This document shows positions 55,244 to 64,000 of a DNA stretch of 64,000 bases, one piece after another (positions within the stretch are counted from its first letter, which is position 1; every line of letters begins with the position of its first letter). Source of the stretch: Cyprinodon diabolis. Taxonomy: Eukaryota > Chordata > Actinopteri > Cyprinodontiformes > Cyprinodontidae. The notes under the pieces are model-generated. The model saw only the letters and a program-made list of their open reading frames with translations, was not told the DNA's origin and searched no databases. The stretch spans positions 49,469,964 to 49,533,963 of the forward strand of contig CM060065.1 in NCBI GenBank assembly GCA_030533445.1, in the 5' to 3' direction. The position numbers and the translations under genes were made by a program.

Positions 55244-55937
55244 CTCGTACTCGTACTCGTCGTCTCCCGCTTTATCCGGAACCGGGTCGCGGGGGCAGCA
55301 GACTAAGCAGAGACTCCCAGACTTCCCTCTCCGAAGCCCTAGGCGCTCCCAGGCCAGCCGAGAGACATAGTCTCTCCAGCGTGTCCTGGGTCGTCCCCTG
55401 GGCCTCCTCCCGGTGGGACATGCCTGGAACACCTCCCGAGGGAGGCGTCCAGGGGGCATCCGAAGAAGATGTCCGAGCCACCTCAACTGACTCCTCTCGA
55501 TGTGGAGGAGAACCGGCTCTACTCTGAGCCTCTCCCGAATGACCGAGCTCCTCACCCTATCTCTAAGGGAGAGCCCAGCCACCCTGCGGAGAAAGCTCAT
55601 TTCAGCCGCTTGTATCCGGGATCTCGTTCTTTCGGTCATGATCCAAATTTCATGACCATAGGTGAGGGTAGGAACGTAGACCGACCGGTAAATTGAGAGC
55701 TTTGCCTTTTCGCTCAGCTCCCTCTTCACCACAACAGACCGGTGCAGCGTCCGCATTATTGCAGCAGCCGCACCGATCCGTCTATCGATCTCCCGCTCCA
55801 TTCTTCCCTCACTCGTGAACAGGACCCCAAGATACTTGAACTCCTCCACTTGAGGCAGGGACTCTCCTCCAACCTGAAGGGGACAAGCCACCTTTTTCCG
55901 GTCGAGAACCATGGCCTCGGACTTGGAGGAGCTGATT
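55244..55937 (-). mobile_element. RTE-clade (Rex3-like) LINE, 5'-truncated
   Basis: The 12-bp sequence CTCTTCCTTCTA occurs on both sides (55232-55243 and 55938-55949), a target duplication that places this LINE inside the Rex1-like LINE. The 3' end on the minus strand finishes with GACGAGTACGAGTACGAGTA repeats, as RTE elements end in short tandem repeats. Confidence 0.9.
55244..55937 (-). pseudogene. RTE/Rex3-like reverse transcriptase C-terminus
   Basis: The minus-strand frame stays open for about 230 codons: SKSEAMVLDRKKVACPLQVG, VEEFKYLGVLFTSEGRMERE, KAKLSIYRSVYVPTLTYGHE, RSQLRWLGHLLRMPPGRLPR, RRPRGRPRTRWRDYVSRLAW, ending DDEYEYE. These are hallmark C-terminal motifs of RTE-clade ORF2 (KYLG, YGHE, RWxGHxxRMP). 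The endonuclease and catalytic palm are missing through truncation. An open frame over the whole remnant indicates a recent insertion. Confidence 0.92.
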
Positions 55938-56377
55938 CTCTTCCTTCTATTAAAGACATTTCATCGAAGAGCTGCATGTTCAGAGCCCGTAACATCATCA
56001 GCGACCCCTCACACCCCCTGTTGGAATAATTATGTATAAGATACTTAATGTTTGTTCTTATGATGTATAATGTGTGACATATTACTGTTCCAGAGAGGTG
56101 TTGCACAAGCTGTATAGGTCAACTATCAGGAAGTATTGCTCAAGCTTAACGAAACCAGGAGGTTCTCGGACCATTTGACCGCAATACATTTAAATGCAAA
56201 TTGACCTGTTCCCTGAGGCTGCAAATAGAATTGTATTTCTTGTTTCCTATTTCTGTAGCGCAACCTCAGCTTGTGTAACTAGGGACCCCCCTCTAACTTT
56301 AATAAATAGCGAGGAGAAAGCTGAAGACCTGTAAGCGATGTACTGTCATTTTGTATAAAGTTTGTCTAAGCCTAAAC

Positions 56378-56831
56378 TAGGGATGGAACGGTTTATGAAA
56401 ACCGTCCGAACCGTTCGGTTCGACTGTCTCGGTTCGGTTCGCGTGTGTTTCGTTCGGTTCATGCGCAGCTCCTTTTTCTCATAGGCGAAGCGTTTACACT
56501 CCAGAGCAGAAGGTGGCGGTACTGCGACCAAAGCCAACCACCAGTAGTAAACAAGAAGAAGAAGAAGCGAAGCAGCGTAGCCGGGTGTAGCAGAAAAAAA
56601 TCAGTTGTGGAGAATTGTGTGGGTATGGCGAGTGGGAAAGAACAGGAGTTGGAAGACGCGCCAGCAGCACTTTATAGGTCTGCTGTATGGGACCACTTTG
56701 CATTTAGAGTGACCTACGATGACGGCGGAAAGAAAGCTGTGGATAAAAGTGCAACAGTGTGCAAGCATTGTGCAACACGTTTTGTTTATGCTAACAGCAA
56801 CACGACCAACATGTCAGGCTAACAATCAACA
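56378..56831 (+). mobile_element. BED-finger hAT, 3'-truncated
   Basis: Starts TAGGGATGGAACGGTTTATG and is about 90% or more identical to 34266-34713. It then jumps, as if deleted, to AACAATCAACATAT (the start of the 3' end in the complete copy) and stops where a SINE begins. The right terminus CCATCCCTA is not present beyond the SINE, so the right end is lost. Confidence 0.85.
56625..56822 (+). pseudogene. hAT transposase N-terminus, truncated (second copy)
   Basis: Same 65-residue frame as at 34516: MASGKEQELEDAPAALYRSA, VWDHFAFRVTYDDGGKKAVD, VCKHCATRFVYANSNTTNMS, then a stop. Half a BED finger only. Differences from the first copy are few (for example V to A after KK). Confidence 0.8.
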
Positions 56832-57190
56832 TATTATCTGACACGCTTGTCCCGAGTGGGGTCGCGAGGGGTGCTGGTGTCTATCTCCAGCTGTGAATGG
56901 GCGAGAGACGGGGTCCACCCTGGACAGGTCGCCAGTCCATCGCAGGGAAACACAGCGAAAAACAGGACAAACAACCATTCACGCACACACTCACAGCTAA
57001 GGAAAATTTAGACAAGTCAATTAACCTAACAGTCATGTTTTTGGACTGTTGGAGGAAGCCGGAGTACCCGGAGAGAACCCACGCAGGCTCAGGGAGAACA
57101 TGCAAACTCCATGCAGAAAGGCCTCGGGCCGGGAATCGAACCCAGAACCTTCTTGCTGCAAGGCAGCAGGGCTACTCACTGCGCCACTGA
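56832..57190 (-). mobile_element. tRNA-derived SINE, near full length
   Basis: On the minus strand it begins GTCAGTGGCGCAGTGAGTAG (A-box TGGCGCAGTGAG), then GGGTTCGATTCCC (B-box, 57131-57143), then the conserved middle (GAGTTTGCATGTTCTCCCTG, TCCGGGTACTCCGGCTTCC, GGCGACCTGTCCAGGGTGGA) and ends CGGGACAAGCGTGTCAGATA. The internal Pol III promoter looks intact. A 3' fragment of the same family is at 38439-38565. Confidence 0.85.
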
Positions 57191-57194
57191 CAAC

Positions 57195-59325
57195 CAAAAG
57201 GTAAAAAAATTGGCCTTTTTGAAAATGTATTAAAGCACCACAATAAGCAGGACCAGTTTAGGCTGAGGAGATATTCTTCTGTGTCGATGTTACAGAGTGA
57301 AGAAAACTGGAAAATATAATTTTGGGTATCAGCAAAGTGTTTGAAGTCAAGTGATAAAGCACAGAAAAGTAAAAGATTTAACACCCAAAGGAAAGTGTAA
57401 CGTTTACAGCATACTTAGATACTTCTTAGGGTCATTTTGGTGAGAGGAAATGAGACCAGAGAGCAAATAACAGAGTACAGCAGAGGTGCTGTGCTTCATC
57501 CTTTTGATTTTTTCAGCACCTTTCTGTCATTGAACATGCTGGATTTAGTCATATAGATGGTCTTTAAAAATCTAAGTTAAGATATCTATCTACATTCTCT
57601 AAGAATACGCACAGAAAGATGAAGAAATGTGAAATCTGAACAGCATTAATTATTCATAAATCATGGTGAGTCAAATCCGTAAGAGTAAACCTGTTTCACT
57701 GTCTTACAAAGTGGCATTATATTGACTCTCTGCTTCTACTATAAATAGTTAAAGACCAAAATACAGCAAGAAGTAAAAAAAAAAAAAAAAAAAAAGGAAA
57801 ACGATGTCGATTGCTGTTGGTATATAATATACTGCAGATGTTATAGACAAATTACACTAAAACTTGAAGTGATAGCTGGTTTGTGCATCTCAAAAATGAC
57901 ACGAGGGTCTTTGCCTGTAGTTGTAATTTAGATGATGAATCTGTGGGATCTCAGGGCGCCACTATGCAGAGAACAATAGATTTCTGAAAGGTTGACACAT
58001 TTATCAACAGGGAGTTTTTTTATTGGCAGTAAAAGAATTACTTCTCAGCCCGTCAGTAGAACGCCATCGACGTAGAGGACGATTCATTGACTGACTTGCT
58101 TGATGTCTCACTGTCAGGCAGAGGCAGGGATGCTTCAGCTGTCATCCTAAACTGGTAAGGATGCTATTTTCATAAACACAGGAGCAGGCGTCTTGGTGTG
58201 CCGAAACCCACAGAGCGAAGGTATTCACAGCAGTTTGACTATACAGCCTCAGGTCAAATCTTCCTCTGGACAACAGAACCACGCCGATCGACTTGATGTA
58301 AATCTGATTCATGTCGTTTGAGTGAAATGAAAAGAGGGACTAAAAGACAGCGTGAACTGACAGACCTGAGGAAGGCAGACGGCACGAAGGTGGGAAACAA
58401 GAGGTTATCAGATGAGAAACAAAGCAAAGAACGTGGGCTTGGTGACAGCAGAAGACGTGAGACGGAGATGTAAAACAGGAGCTTGACAGCATTAGACGGG
58501 AACAAACGACAGAAGAGAGCGCAGGGGGAGAAATGAGAGAAAGACGGGCGAACAGGAAGCGTGTAGGAATGAGAGAAGAGGTCTGGATCTGATATAGAGG
58601 GAGAAGAGATGAATAGGGATGAGAAGTGAGAGAAGGAGTAGTGTGGGCTGTAGAAAAGCTAGCAGATGTTTCTCAATGTAGCTAATCTGCATCCTAATAA
58701 GTGAGCAGGAAACTAATCAACTCATACAGTTCTGCCTGTCAGTGTTTCTCTTCATCTCCTTGCTGCTCACACTCACAGCACACATTTGGAGACCCTTCTG
58801 CATACACAGCCCCTCCCCCTCTGCTTCCCGTCACCCATCGTTTTATCCTTCTTTCTAATTCTGGAGTTTATGACTGCTTCCATCCCCTCCCTCCTTCAGC
58901 AGCAATCATCCATCCATCTGTCCACCATGCTACCACTTTGCTTCTCACAGCTTAATATGGATCCACTTTGCTTTGTGTAAAACTTGACAGACACGCATGT
59001 CCTCGTTATAATCCAAGAACAGCCGAGCTATTTATGGAAGCTTTTTTTTTTTCCAGTGGAAGGGTCAAAATACAGAGTGAGTTCAAAGTGGTGATATGAA
59101 ATGGAAACTAAATTCTGCAGCAAGTCGACATCTGACATGATACGTAACGAGTTATTAATGCAACCCTGAGATCAAGGTAGCAGACGCTTCATGAAAAAAA
59201 TTAATTCTAAGTGCTTTGAAACTGGCATAAAACTAAATGTATATGTAACATTCAAAATGTGTTTTTACCACACAGCATGAGTCAATAAATAAGCTACGAT
59301 TCTTTATCTGTTTGCTTCTTTAATG
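57195..59325. other. No recognisable gene
   Basis: Poly-A run near 57776-57796. A purine-rich stretch at 58500-58650 gives pyrimidine-coded hydrophobic ORFs on the minus strand, judged compositional. No element ends seen. Confidence 0.5.
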
Positions 59326-59330
59326 ATACT

Positions 59331-59622
59331 AAGAGCAAAATGGAAATCTAGATAAGTCATTTTTTTCTTAAAATAAGTGTATTTGTTCTTGGATTGAGGA
59401 GGTAAACGAGACATTTTGCCAATGGAACAAGACAATTTAGACTTAAAATAAGAAAACACAATTGCATTGTTTTATTTCAAGTGCATATTATCTAATTATC
59501 TTATTTTAAGAGTTACAATACTCATTCCATTGGTAAACTATCTCATTTACGTACTCAAATGAAAGACAAATACAGTTAATTTAAGAAATTTTTACTTGTT
59601 TCTAGATTGTTTTTCCAGTGAG
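59331..59622. mobile_element. Palindromic MITE, copy 3
   Basis: Very similar to copy 1: CTTAAAATAAGTGTATTTGT, CCAATGGAACAAGACAATTT, AATTGCATTGTTTTATTTCA and ATTATCTTATTTTAAGAGTT. The ends are degraded (AGAGCAAAATGG, TTTTTCCAGTG), so the limits are approximate. Confidence 0.75.
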
Positions 59623-60012
59623 TCCATGTGCCAAAAATGGTAGAAATACCATAGCTTTCACATAGGATACTTAGGGGTCTCACTCTTTGATTTTTTTTGT
59701 AATAAATGTGTTTTTTATATTATTGTGTTTGTTTTTACCAAGGATACATAAAAATTATAGCAAAGTTCATGTTTTTCTTTATTGCTGCTTGGTCATTACA
59801 CCTCCCTGAAGAAGGATGAGGGAGAAGCCAACATCAGAATATGAGGCGAACTCAATCAATCATTACATGGATTGCTGGATTCATTAATCAGCCCTATCAG
59901 AGATAGACCAGCTGAGATGACCTTCATGAACATTTTGAGAGTTAAAACAGAGTCTAAACTATGCTGTATTACTCTACTCAATATGATCGTATCGCAGCAG
60001 GGTGGTTATCGC

Positions 60013-60566
60013 TAGCCTGGGTGCCATTCCGAACTTAGTCCCGCCCACAACGTTTGAGGTCGGAAAGTTCAGTCTGGCATTGCTTAATAGTAGCGCGAGT
60101 ATGCTCGCACAATATCTGGCGGGCCAATCAAATTGTCAGGGCGGGCTTTATACGATGATGGACAGATGATCAACAGTAACGTAATCAACCACGTGACCAA
60201 AGCGCGCTTGGGTGACAACAACAATGGCTGCCGCTGGAGAGTTGAGGTGTGTAGATTCTGCTATTAGGTCTGTTCTAGAAGATATCGACAGCAAATTAAT
60301 TTTAAAAGAGGAACAGAGAAACGCGATCAAGGCTCATCTTCTTATTCTAGGCGTACAACTGCACGCTTTGATTTTTGTTGACAACAACTATGCGTCGCTT
60401 AACATACGTCATGCACTCCGTTGCTCTTATTGGTTGTAGGTCTATCCAATTGAGTGCAGAGGCATTTTTTCCCTGGTTTGTTCGAAACACGCCCCATAAT
60501 CACAGCTCTATGGAGCAGCATCAGACTCATATTCTGACTAGAATTGAGTAGGACTACGTCAGGCTA
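60013..60566 (+). mobile_element. Helicase-exon DNA transposon, diverged copy D
   Basis: 554 bp from TAGCCTGGGTGCCATTCC to GGACTACGTCAGGCTA. GGTTATCGC lies on both sides (60004-60012, 60567-60575), an exact 9-bp duplication. Nucleotide similarity to copies A-C is patchy (for example TACGTCATnnGCnnCGTTG and TGATTGGTT/TTATTGGTT near the 3' side). The architecture is the same: TAGCC ends, a CCAAT box, then an ATG that starts a helicase-like N-terminus. It represents a separate subfamily. Confidence 0.82.
60224..60439 (+). pseudogene. RecQ-like helicase N-terminal fragment (copy D)
   Basis: From the ATG at 60224 (ACAATGGCTGCC) it reads MAAAGELRCVDSAIRSVLED, then IDSKLILKEEQRNAIKAHLL. It aligns with MAASADQ..., VAIEQVLSELQ and LKEEQNSALEAFLR of copy A: conserved MAA, AI..VL, and LKEEQ.. 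A. The deletion falls before the Walker A, so motif I is absent. The remaining residues to the stop at 60437-60439 are post-deletion sequence. Confidence 0.65.
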
Positions 60567-60575
60567 GGTTATCGC

Positions 60576-62330
60576 GGCGTCCGTGTGACTTGGTTGGCGC
60601 ATCTACACAGAAAAGATTCCTCATGCTGTGAGCTCTCCACTGTAACTTATATTCTAGCAGACTCTAGCCCTCTCAGGCTCAAATTAATTTGTAGTTGCAG
60701 GAAAAATCTGATATTTGAAGAAAATGATCACATGGGGTAGTAATATAAAATTCAGACTTTTTTTGAGAGAGACATTCACATGCAATGAATTCTGGGAATG
60801 TTGCATAATTGCAACAGTGGCCCGGAGTGCTAAATTAACACAAAATACTGAATCTGATATGAACGTTAACTTTATTTGAATGTCACAAACGAAAAATTAA
60901 CAAAACAAAATTCAAAAAAACAATTTTCTCTCACAAAATTAGAGACAACTTTTTCTCAAACTTTTTCTCCACTGACATCTCAAAACCTTTTGAGATGGCC
61001 GTTTCTGTTAAACTATTGCTCAAAATATAGGCAAACTAGTAAATTAAGCACGTAGCTTCCATTGGTACCAGTTTGGGCACACATTGCGGATCAACAACAT
61101 TGAAATTGAGATGCCTCTACTAATTGGCATGTGTCATATCTATACACATTCATGATTCATCTTATGTAGTATTGATTTCAAAATAATGGAAATTGGTAGT
61201 GATACTTACATAAAATTGGTGCTTAGAAAATCTGTTTCAGTGACACCAAGGACTCAGCCATGTTGAAAGTGAGTCAGCAGTGCTATCTGGTGAGCTGGAG
61301 AGAAACTGTTCGTTGCAAATGAACAACTAAGTCCTTCTGTTGTACTTCTGAGTAACCAAAGCTCTAAAAATATGGATGTGGAGTAATTAGCTAAGTGGCA
61401 TTTAGCTGTTGCAAATTTGCAACATCTGCCTGGAGAGGGCTAGAGTGGAGTGTTTGAACATTGTGCTACATTTAGAAGTAGAAGATATTTGCAGCATTTT
61501 CAAGGCCTTTGTGTCATTTAAGAGATGTTTGCAGGGAAATCTATGGACCAAATTTCTATGAAGCTGCCCTATGTGTTAATTCTGGCAGAGCTGAGGGGCA
61601 TGGATGCTTGCATGACTACTACTGATTTATACTAACCTTTATTCATGAGCAACTGTGCATCCATATCAAAGAGAAACTCGCTTCAAGTTGGCACAGAGCC
61701 ACTCACCCTGCTTGCAACGGCACTGATAGAAACATGTAACTTTTTTGGACTAAAAATGAATATTAAAATGTTCTATTATCTAAAATAGATGTTTTGTAAA
61801 TGTAAAAAAAAAAAGACCAGCCGGCAAAATTTAACTCAACTCTATTTTTCCCAGATGCTGAAGTCACACAGCAGTGAAAATGCAGGAATCACACCGACAG
61901 GAACTGCGCCAGGATTCTAATACAATTTACTAAAGACAAACTAGATGTAAACATCTTGCTAAAGTAATTAATTTATCAGTATATTTGTATACTTGTGTGT
62001 TTATTAGCAACTGCACACATCAGGATTTGATCAATTACTGGGTTGTATATATTAAGTTAAGTAATGAACAAATAATTAAATGCTACAATGTTTGTTACAA
62101 ATAAAACTCATGTGCAGTCAGTGTACTAATGCACTGTAAAATATCACTAGTGAAAATATCTGGACCAAACATTAAGCACTTTAAATCTATAGAATGGCTT
62201 TTGGCCAGGCTGGAACTGGGAACCATTTTTGACCCTGGCATTTTTCCATCAACACCGTCCCACTTACGGCTTTGGTTATTAATACGGACGTCGCAGTGAA
62301 TGCTGCTGCGTAATGTCCACACTCACCACA
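60576..62330. other. No recognisable gene
   Basis: AT-rich non-coding sequence. Nothing defined. Confidence 0.5.
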
Positions 62331-62333
62331 TCA

Positions 62334-62530
62334 GCAGGGTTGCCAGATGTCACGGACTCACGTTTTCCAGCAAAAAATATGTTCATAAACTGCCTGGATA
62401 TACGAAATCTCGCCCAATTTGAAACAAAGTGTATTGATCTCTTAGGCCATAAATGTAAAGAATATTTTTTTTGACCATAGACGGCCATCCTAAACTGCCA
62501 GACTGGGAAACATCCCAACCTGGCAACAAT
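62334..62530. repeat. Possible short MITE with GTTGCCAG ends
   Basis: CAGGGTTGCCAGATGT on the left and ACATCCCAACCTGGCAACA on the right are imperfect inverted repeats about 190 bp apart, with no coding capacity. I found no convincing target duplication. Confidence 0.4.
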
Positions 62531-62660
62531 GCCCGTAAGATGGGAAACGTTTAGATGCAAAACCCCATCATGCACCGCAATATGTTTTTGGTTTAAAGAA
62601 AGCATTTTATTTTTATTATAATTTAGGTTGTTGCAAGGATTTTACAGTTTGAAGAAATAG

Positions 62661-63002
62661 GATTTTACAGTTTGATAAATGGTAAATGGCATGTACTTAT
62701 ATAGCGCCTTTTTTCAAGTCAGTAGACTTGACCAAAGCGCTTTACACTACAGTCATTTACCCATTCACACACACACACTGATGGTGGCAAGCTACATTGT
62801 AGTCACAGCTGACCTGGTGCTCACTGATAGAAGCGGTGCTGCCGTACTCTGACCACCATCAGTAGGCAATGCAGGTGAATTGTCTTGCCCAAGGACACAA
62901 CGATAATGAAAGCCACAATGACATCAGGCTTGAACCATCAATCCTTCGATTTCAGGGCAAACTCCTGCATCCGACGCCACTGTTGCCCCAAGAGTAAGGT
63001 AG
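62661..63002 (-). mobile_element. tRNA-derived SINE with 14-bp duplication
   Basis: GTTTGAAGAAATAG flanks the element (62647-62660 and 63003-63016). On the minus strand it reads GGGGCAACAGTGGCGTCGGA (A-box region), ATGGTTCAAGCC (B-box), GTGTCCTTGGGCAAGACA, GTGTAAAGCGCTTTGGTCAA, and ends GGCGCTATATAAGTACATGC then CATTTACCATTTA. Same family as 22324-22606. Confidence 0.88.
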
Positions 63003-63016
63003 GTTTGAAGAAATAG

Positions 63017-64000
63017 AAAACTACATCATATGCCAAAGGATGAACATGCTATATATATACTACATGCATTATTTAGGTAGTTAACATTAAATTACTTCTT
63101 GAGCTCTTGAATTATTTACTCTCACAGGTAGGAGCCTTGGCCGGAGAGTAAGTGTTGGGGCCGGTATGATTTAAGGAGGGCCGGCCCTCGCATGCTGAAA
63201 TTAGGACCGGCCCACTGGGCAAATGCCCTTAATCACAGATTACCAGTCCCAGCCTGCTTTTGGCTGGTTTCCATGTTTATCACTTGCTGTTATTCTGAGA
63301 TGTTAGCATGCTCCTTCCAGCACCTCTGGGTGCAAACTGTTGCCAGCTTAGTGTTACTGCTATACCTAGCTACTTTTCAGACTCCTCTAGTGGCATCCTT
63401 TAAAATAGAAAGAGACCAACAACAAATCTAGACAATATTTTCTATTATTGGAGACTTTGGTGACAAAAATGAGGCAATAGTCACTCAGCAGTGATTCACA
63501 CAAAGCCTCATTTACTCATTCACCTCATGCAGTGAGTTTGTCTTGGCCAACTGTCTTATAGTTGAATTTGATATCACAACAAGATTTATTTACATATTTT
63601 AGGTTTAAGTAAAGTATCTCATAAATGATATTGTAGTTTTAATCATATGTAGGACGAATTTAATCCCCCTCTGTCCTGCCAAAATTAACAGACTGTCTTC
63701 TACAGCCTGAATCACAACATGAGAAAATATATTCTATGAATGATGACATCATCTGGCGACTTCTTTGTCAGCCAATAGAGACTTTCGTTAGTGGTATAAA
63801 TTAGGAACGCATAGAGGTCTGCAGTCTCCATGATACGGTGTAAATTCACAGTAAAGCTAAGCTGGCACTAAAGCCCAAACAGGTGGAATAAATGCAGTTT
63901 TCAGTGTTTTCACAAACAAAATAAAAGGCTAAATCGTAAACTACGTTCTAAAAAAATGTCTATTCAGAATAGAGAAAACAGGTCCATTTATTTTTATTTA
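63017..64000. other. No recognisable gene
   Basis: Includes a GGCC-rich patch at about 63135-63190 (GGAGGGCCGGCCCTCG). No element ends or coding signal identified. Confidence 0.5.

Larger units (their letters stand above)
55020..56030 (+). mobile_element. Rex1/CR1-like LINE fragment, split by an RTE element
   Basis: Left part frame: MNTTSLVKKAQKPLYFLQRM, APLPSST...; right part: IKDISSKSCMFRARNIISDP then SHPLLE and a stop at 56027-56029. These are the C-terminal segments of a Rex1-type reverse-transcriptase protein, continuous once the insertion at 55244-55937 is ignored. 5'-truncated and catalytically incomplete. Confidence 0.82.

Noticed and set aside
55241..55527. Plus-strand ORF continuing from the Rex1-like fragment (LPSTRTRTRRLPLYPEPGRG)
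   Set aside because: This stretch is the antisense of the inserted RTE element; the true continuation of the Rex1-like frame is after 55949.
57131..57190. tRNA gene on the minus strand
   Set aside because: A- and B-boxes are present but no cloverleaf is formed and the sequence continues into a SINE body; it is a SINE head.

Overview
This window is nuclear DNA from a ray-finned (teleost) fish and is dominated by transposable elements. The evidence is the mix of fish-typical repeats: Tc1-like transposases with fish-type terminal repeats, BED-finger hAT elements, L2, RTE (Rex3-like) and Rex1/CR1-like LINEs, tRNA-headed SINEs, a sushi/Tf1-type LTR element, and exon-like segments with GT-AG borders. 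I see no complete host gene, no tRNA or rRNA gene, no CRISPR array and no bacterial-style operon. The species cannot be named from the sequence.

Layout. 0-6 kb: a hairpin element with a short minus-strand ORF, two copies of a palindromic MITE, and a nearly intact Tc1-like transposon with one nonsense codon. 6.4-7.6 kb: a young 1.1-kb non-autonomous LTR retrotransposon with almost identical LTRs. 8.9-11 kb: two oppositely oriented copies of a ~0.5-kb DNA transposon carrying the first exon of a RecQ-like helicase. 13-20 kb: a long-TIR element, a CAGGG-type element, an L2 tail, and a Tc1 element broken by a hAT. 21-28 kb: two decayed Tc1 elements, one hosting a SINE and the other an L2 tail plus a hAT, with a TTAA-flanked element between them. 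28-33 kb: a solo LTR, a hAT MITE and two candidate minus-strand host exons. 33-37 kb: a third helicase-type element, a triple nest and another hAT. 38-48 kb: a palindromic element with a 20-bp GAATTC array, a second CAGGG element, two L2 fragments and another hAT. 52-57 kb: a TTAA element with an L2 fragment inside, an RTE inserted in a Rex1-like LINE, and a hAT abutting a SINE. 59-63 kb: a third MITE copy, a divergent fourth helicase-type element and a SINE.

The main candidate for something undescribed is the helicase-type transposon family: four copies at 8933-9475, 10460-10978, 33490-34033 and 60013-60566. Each is bounded by TAGCC/TAACC-type ends and by its own 9-bp target-site duplication. 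All four keep a homologous N-terminal segment of a RecQ-like SF2 helicase 70-95 bp downstream of a CCAAT box. The fourth copy is strongly diverged yet keeps the same architecture, so the helicase exon looks intrinsic to the transposon lineage. The autonomous parent is not in this window. The second notable item is the LTR element, whose primer-binding site is an exact 12-nt complement of the predicted 5' end of its own transcript, as in Tf1/sushi self-priming.

Host coding signal is limited to two phase-compatible candidate exons on the minus strand (32336-32379 and 27860-27938) and weaker candidates elsewhere. Much of the window may therefore be intron of a minus-strand gene that I could not identify.
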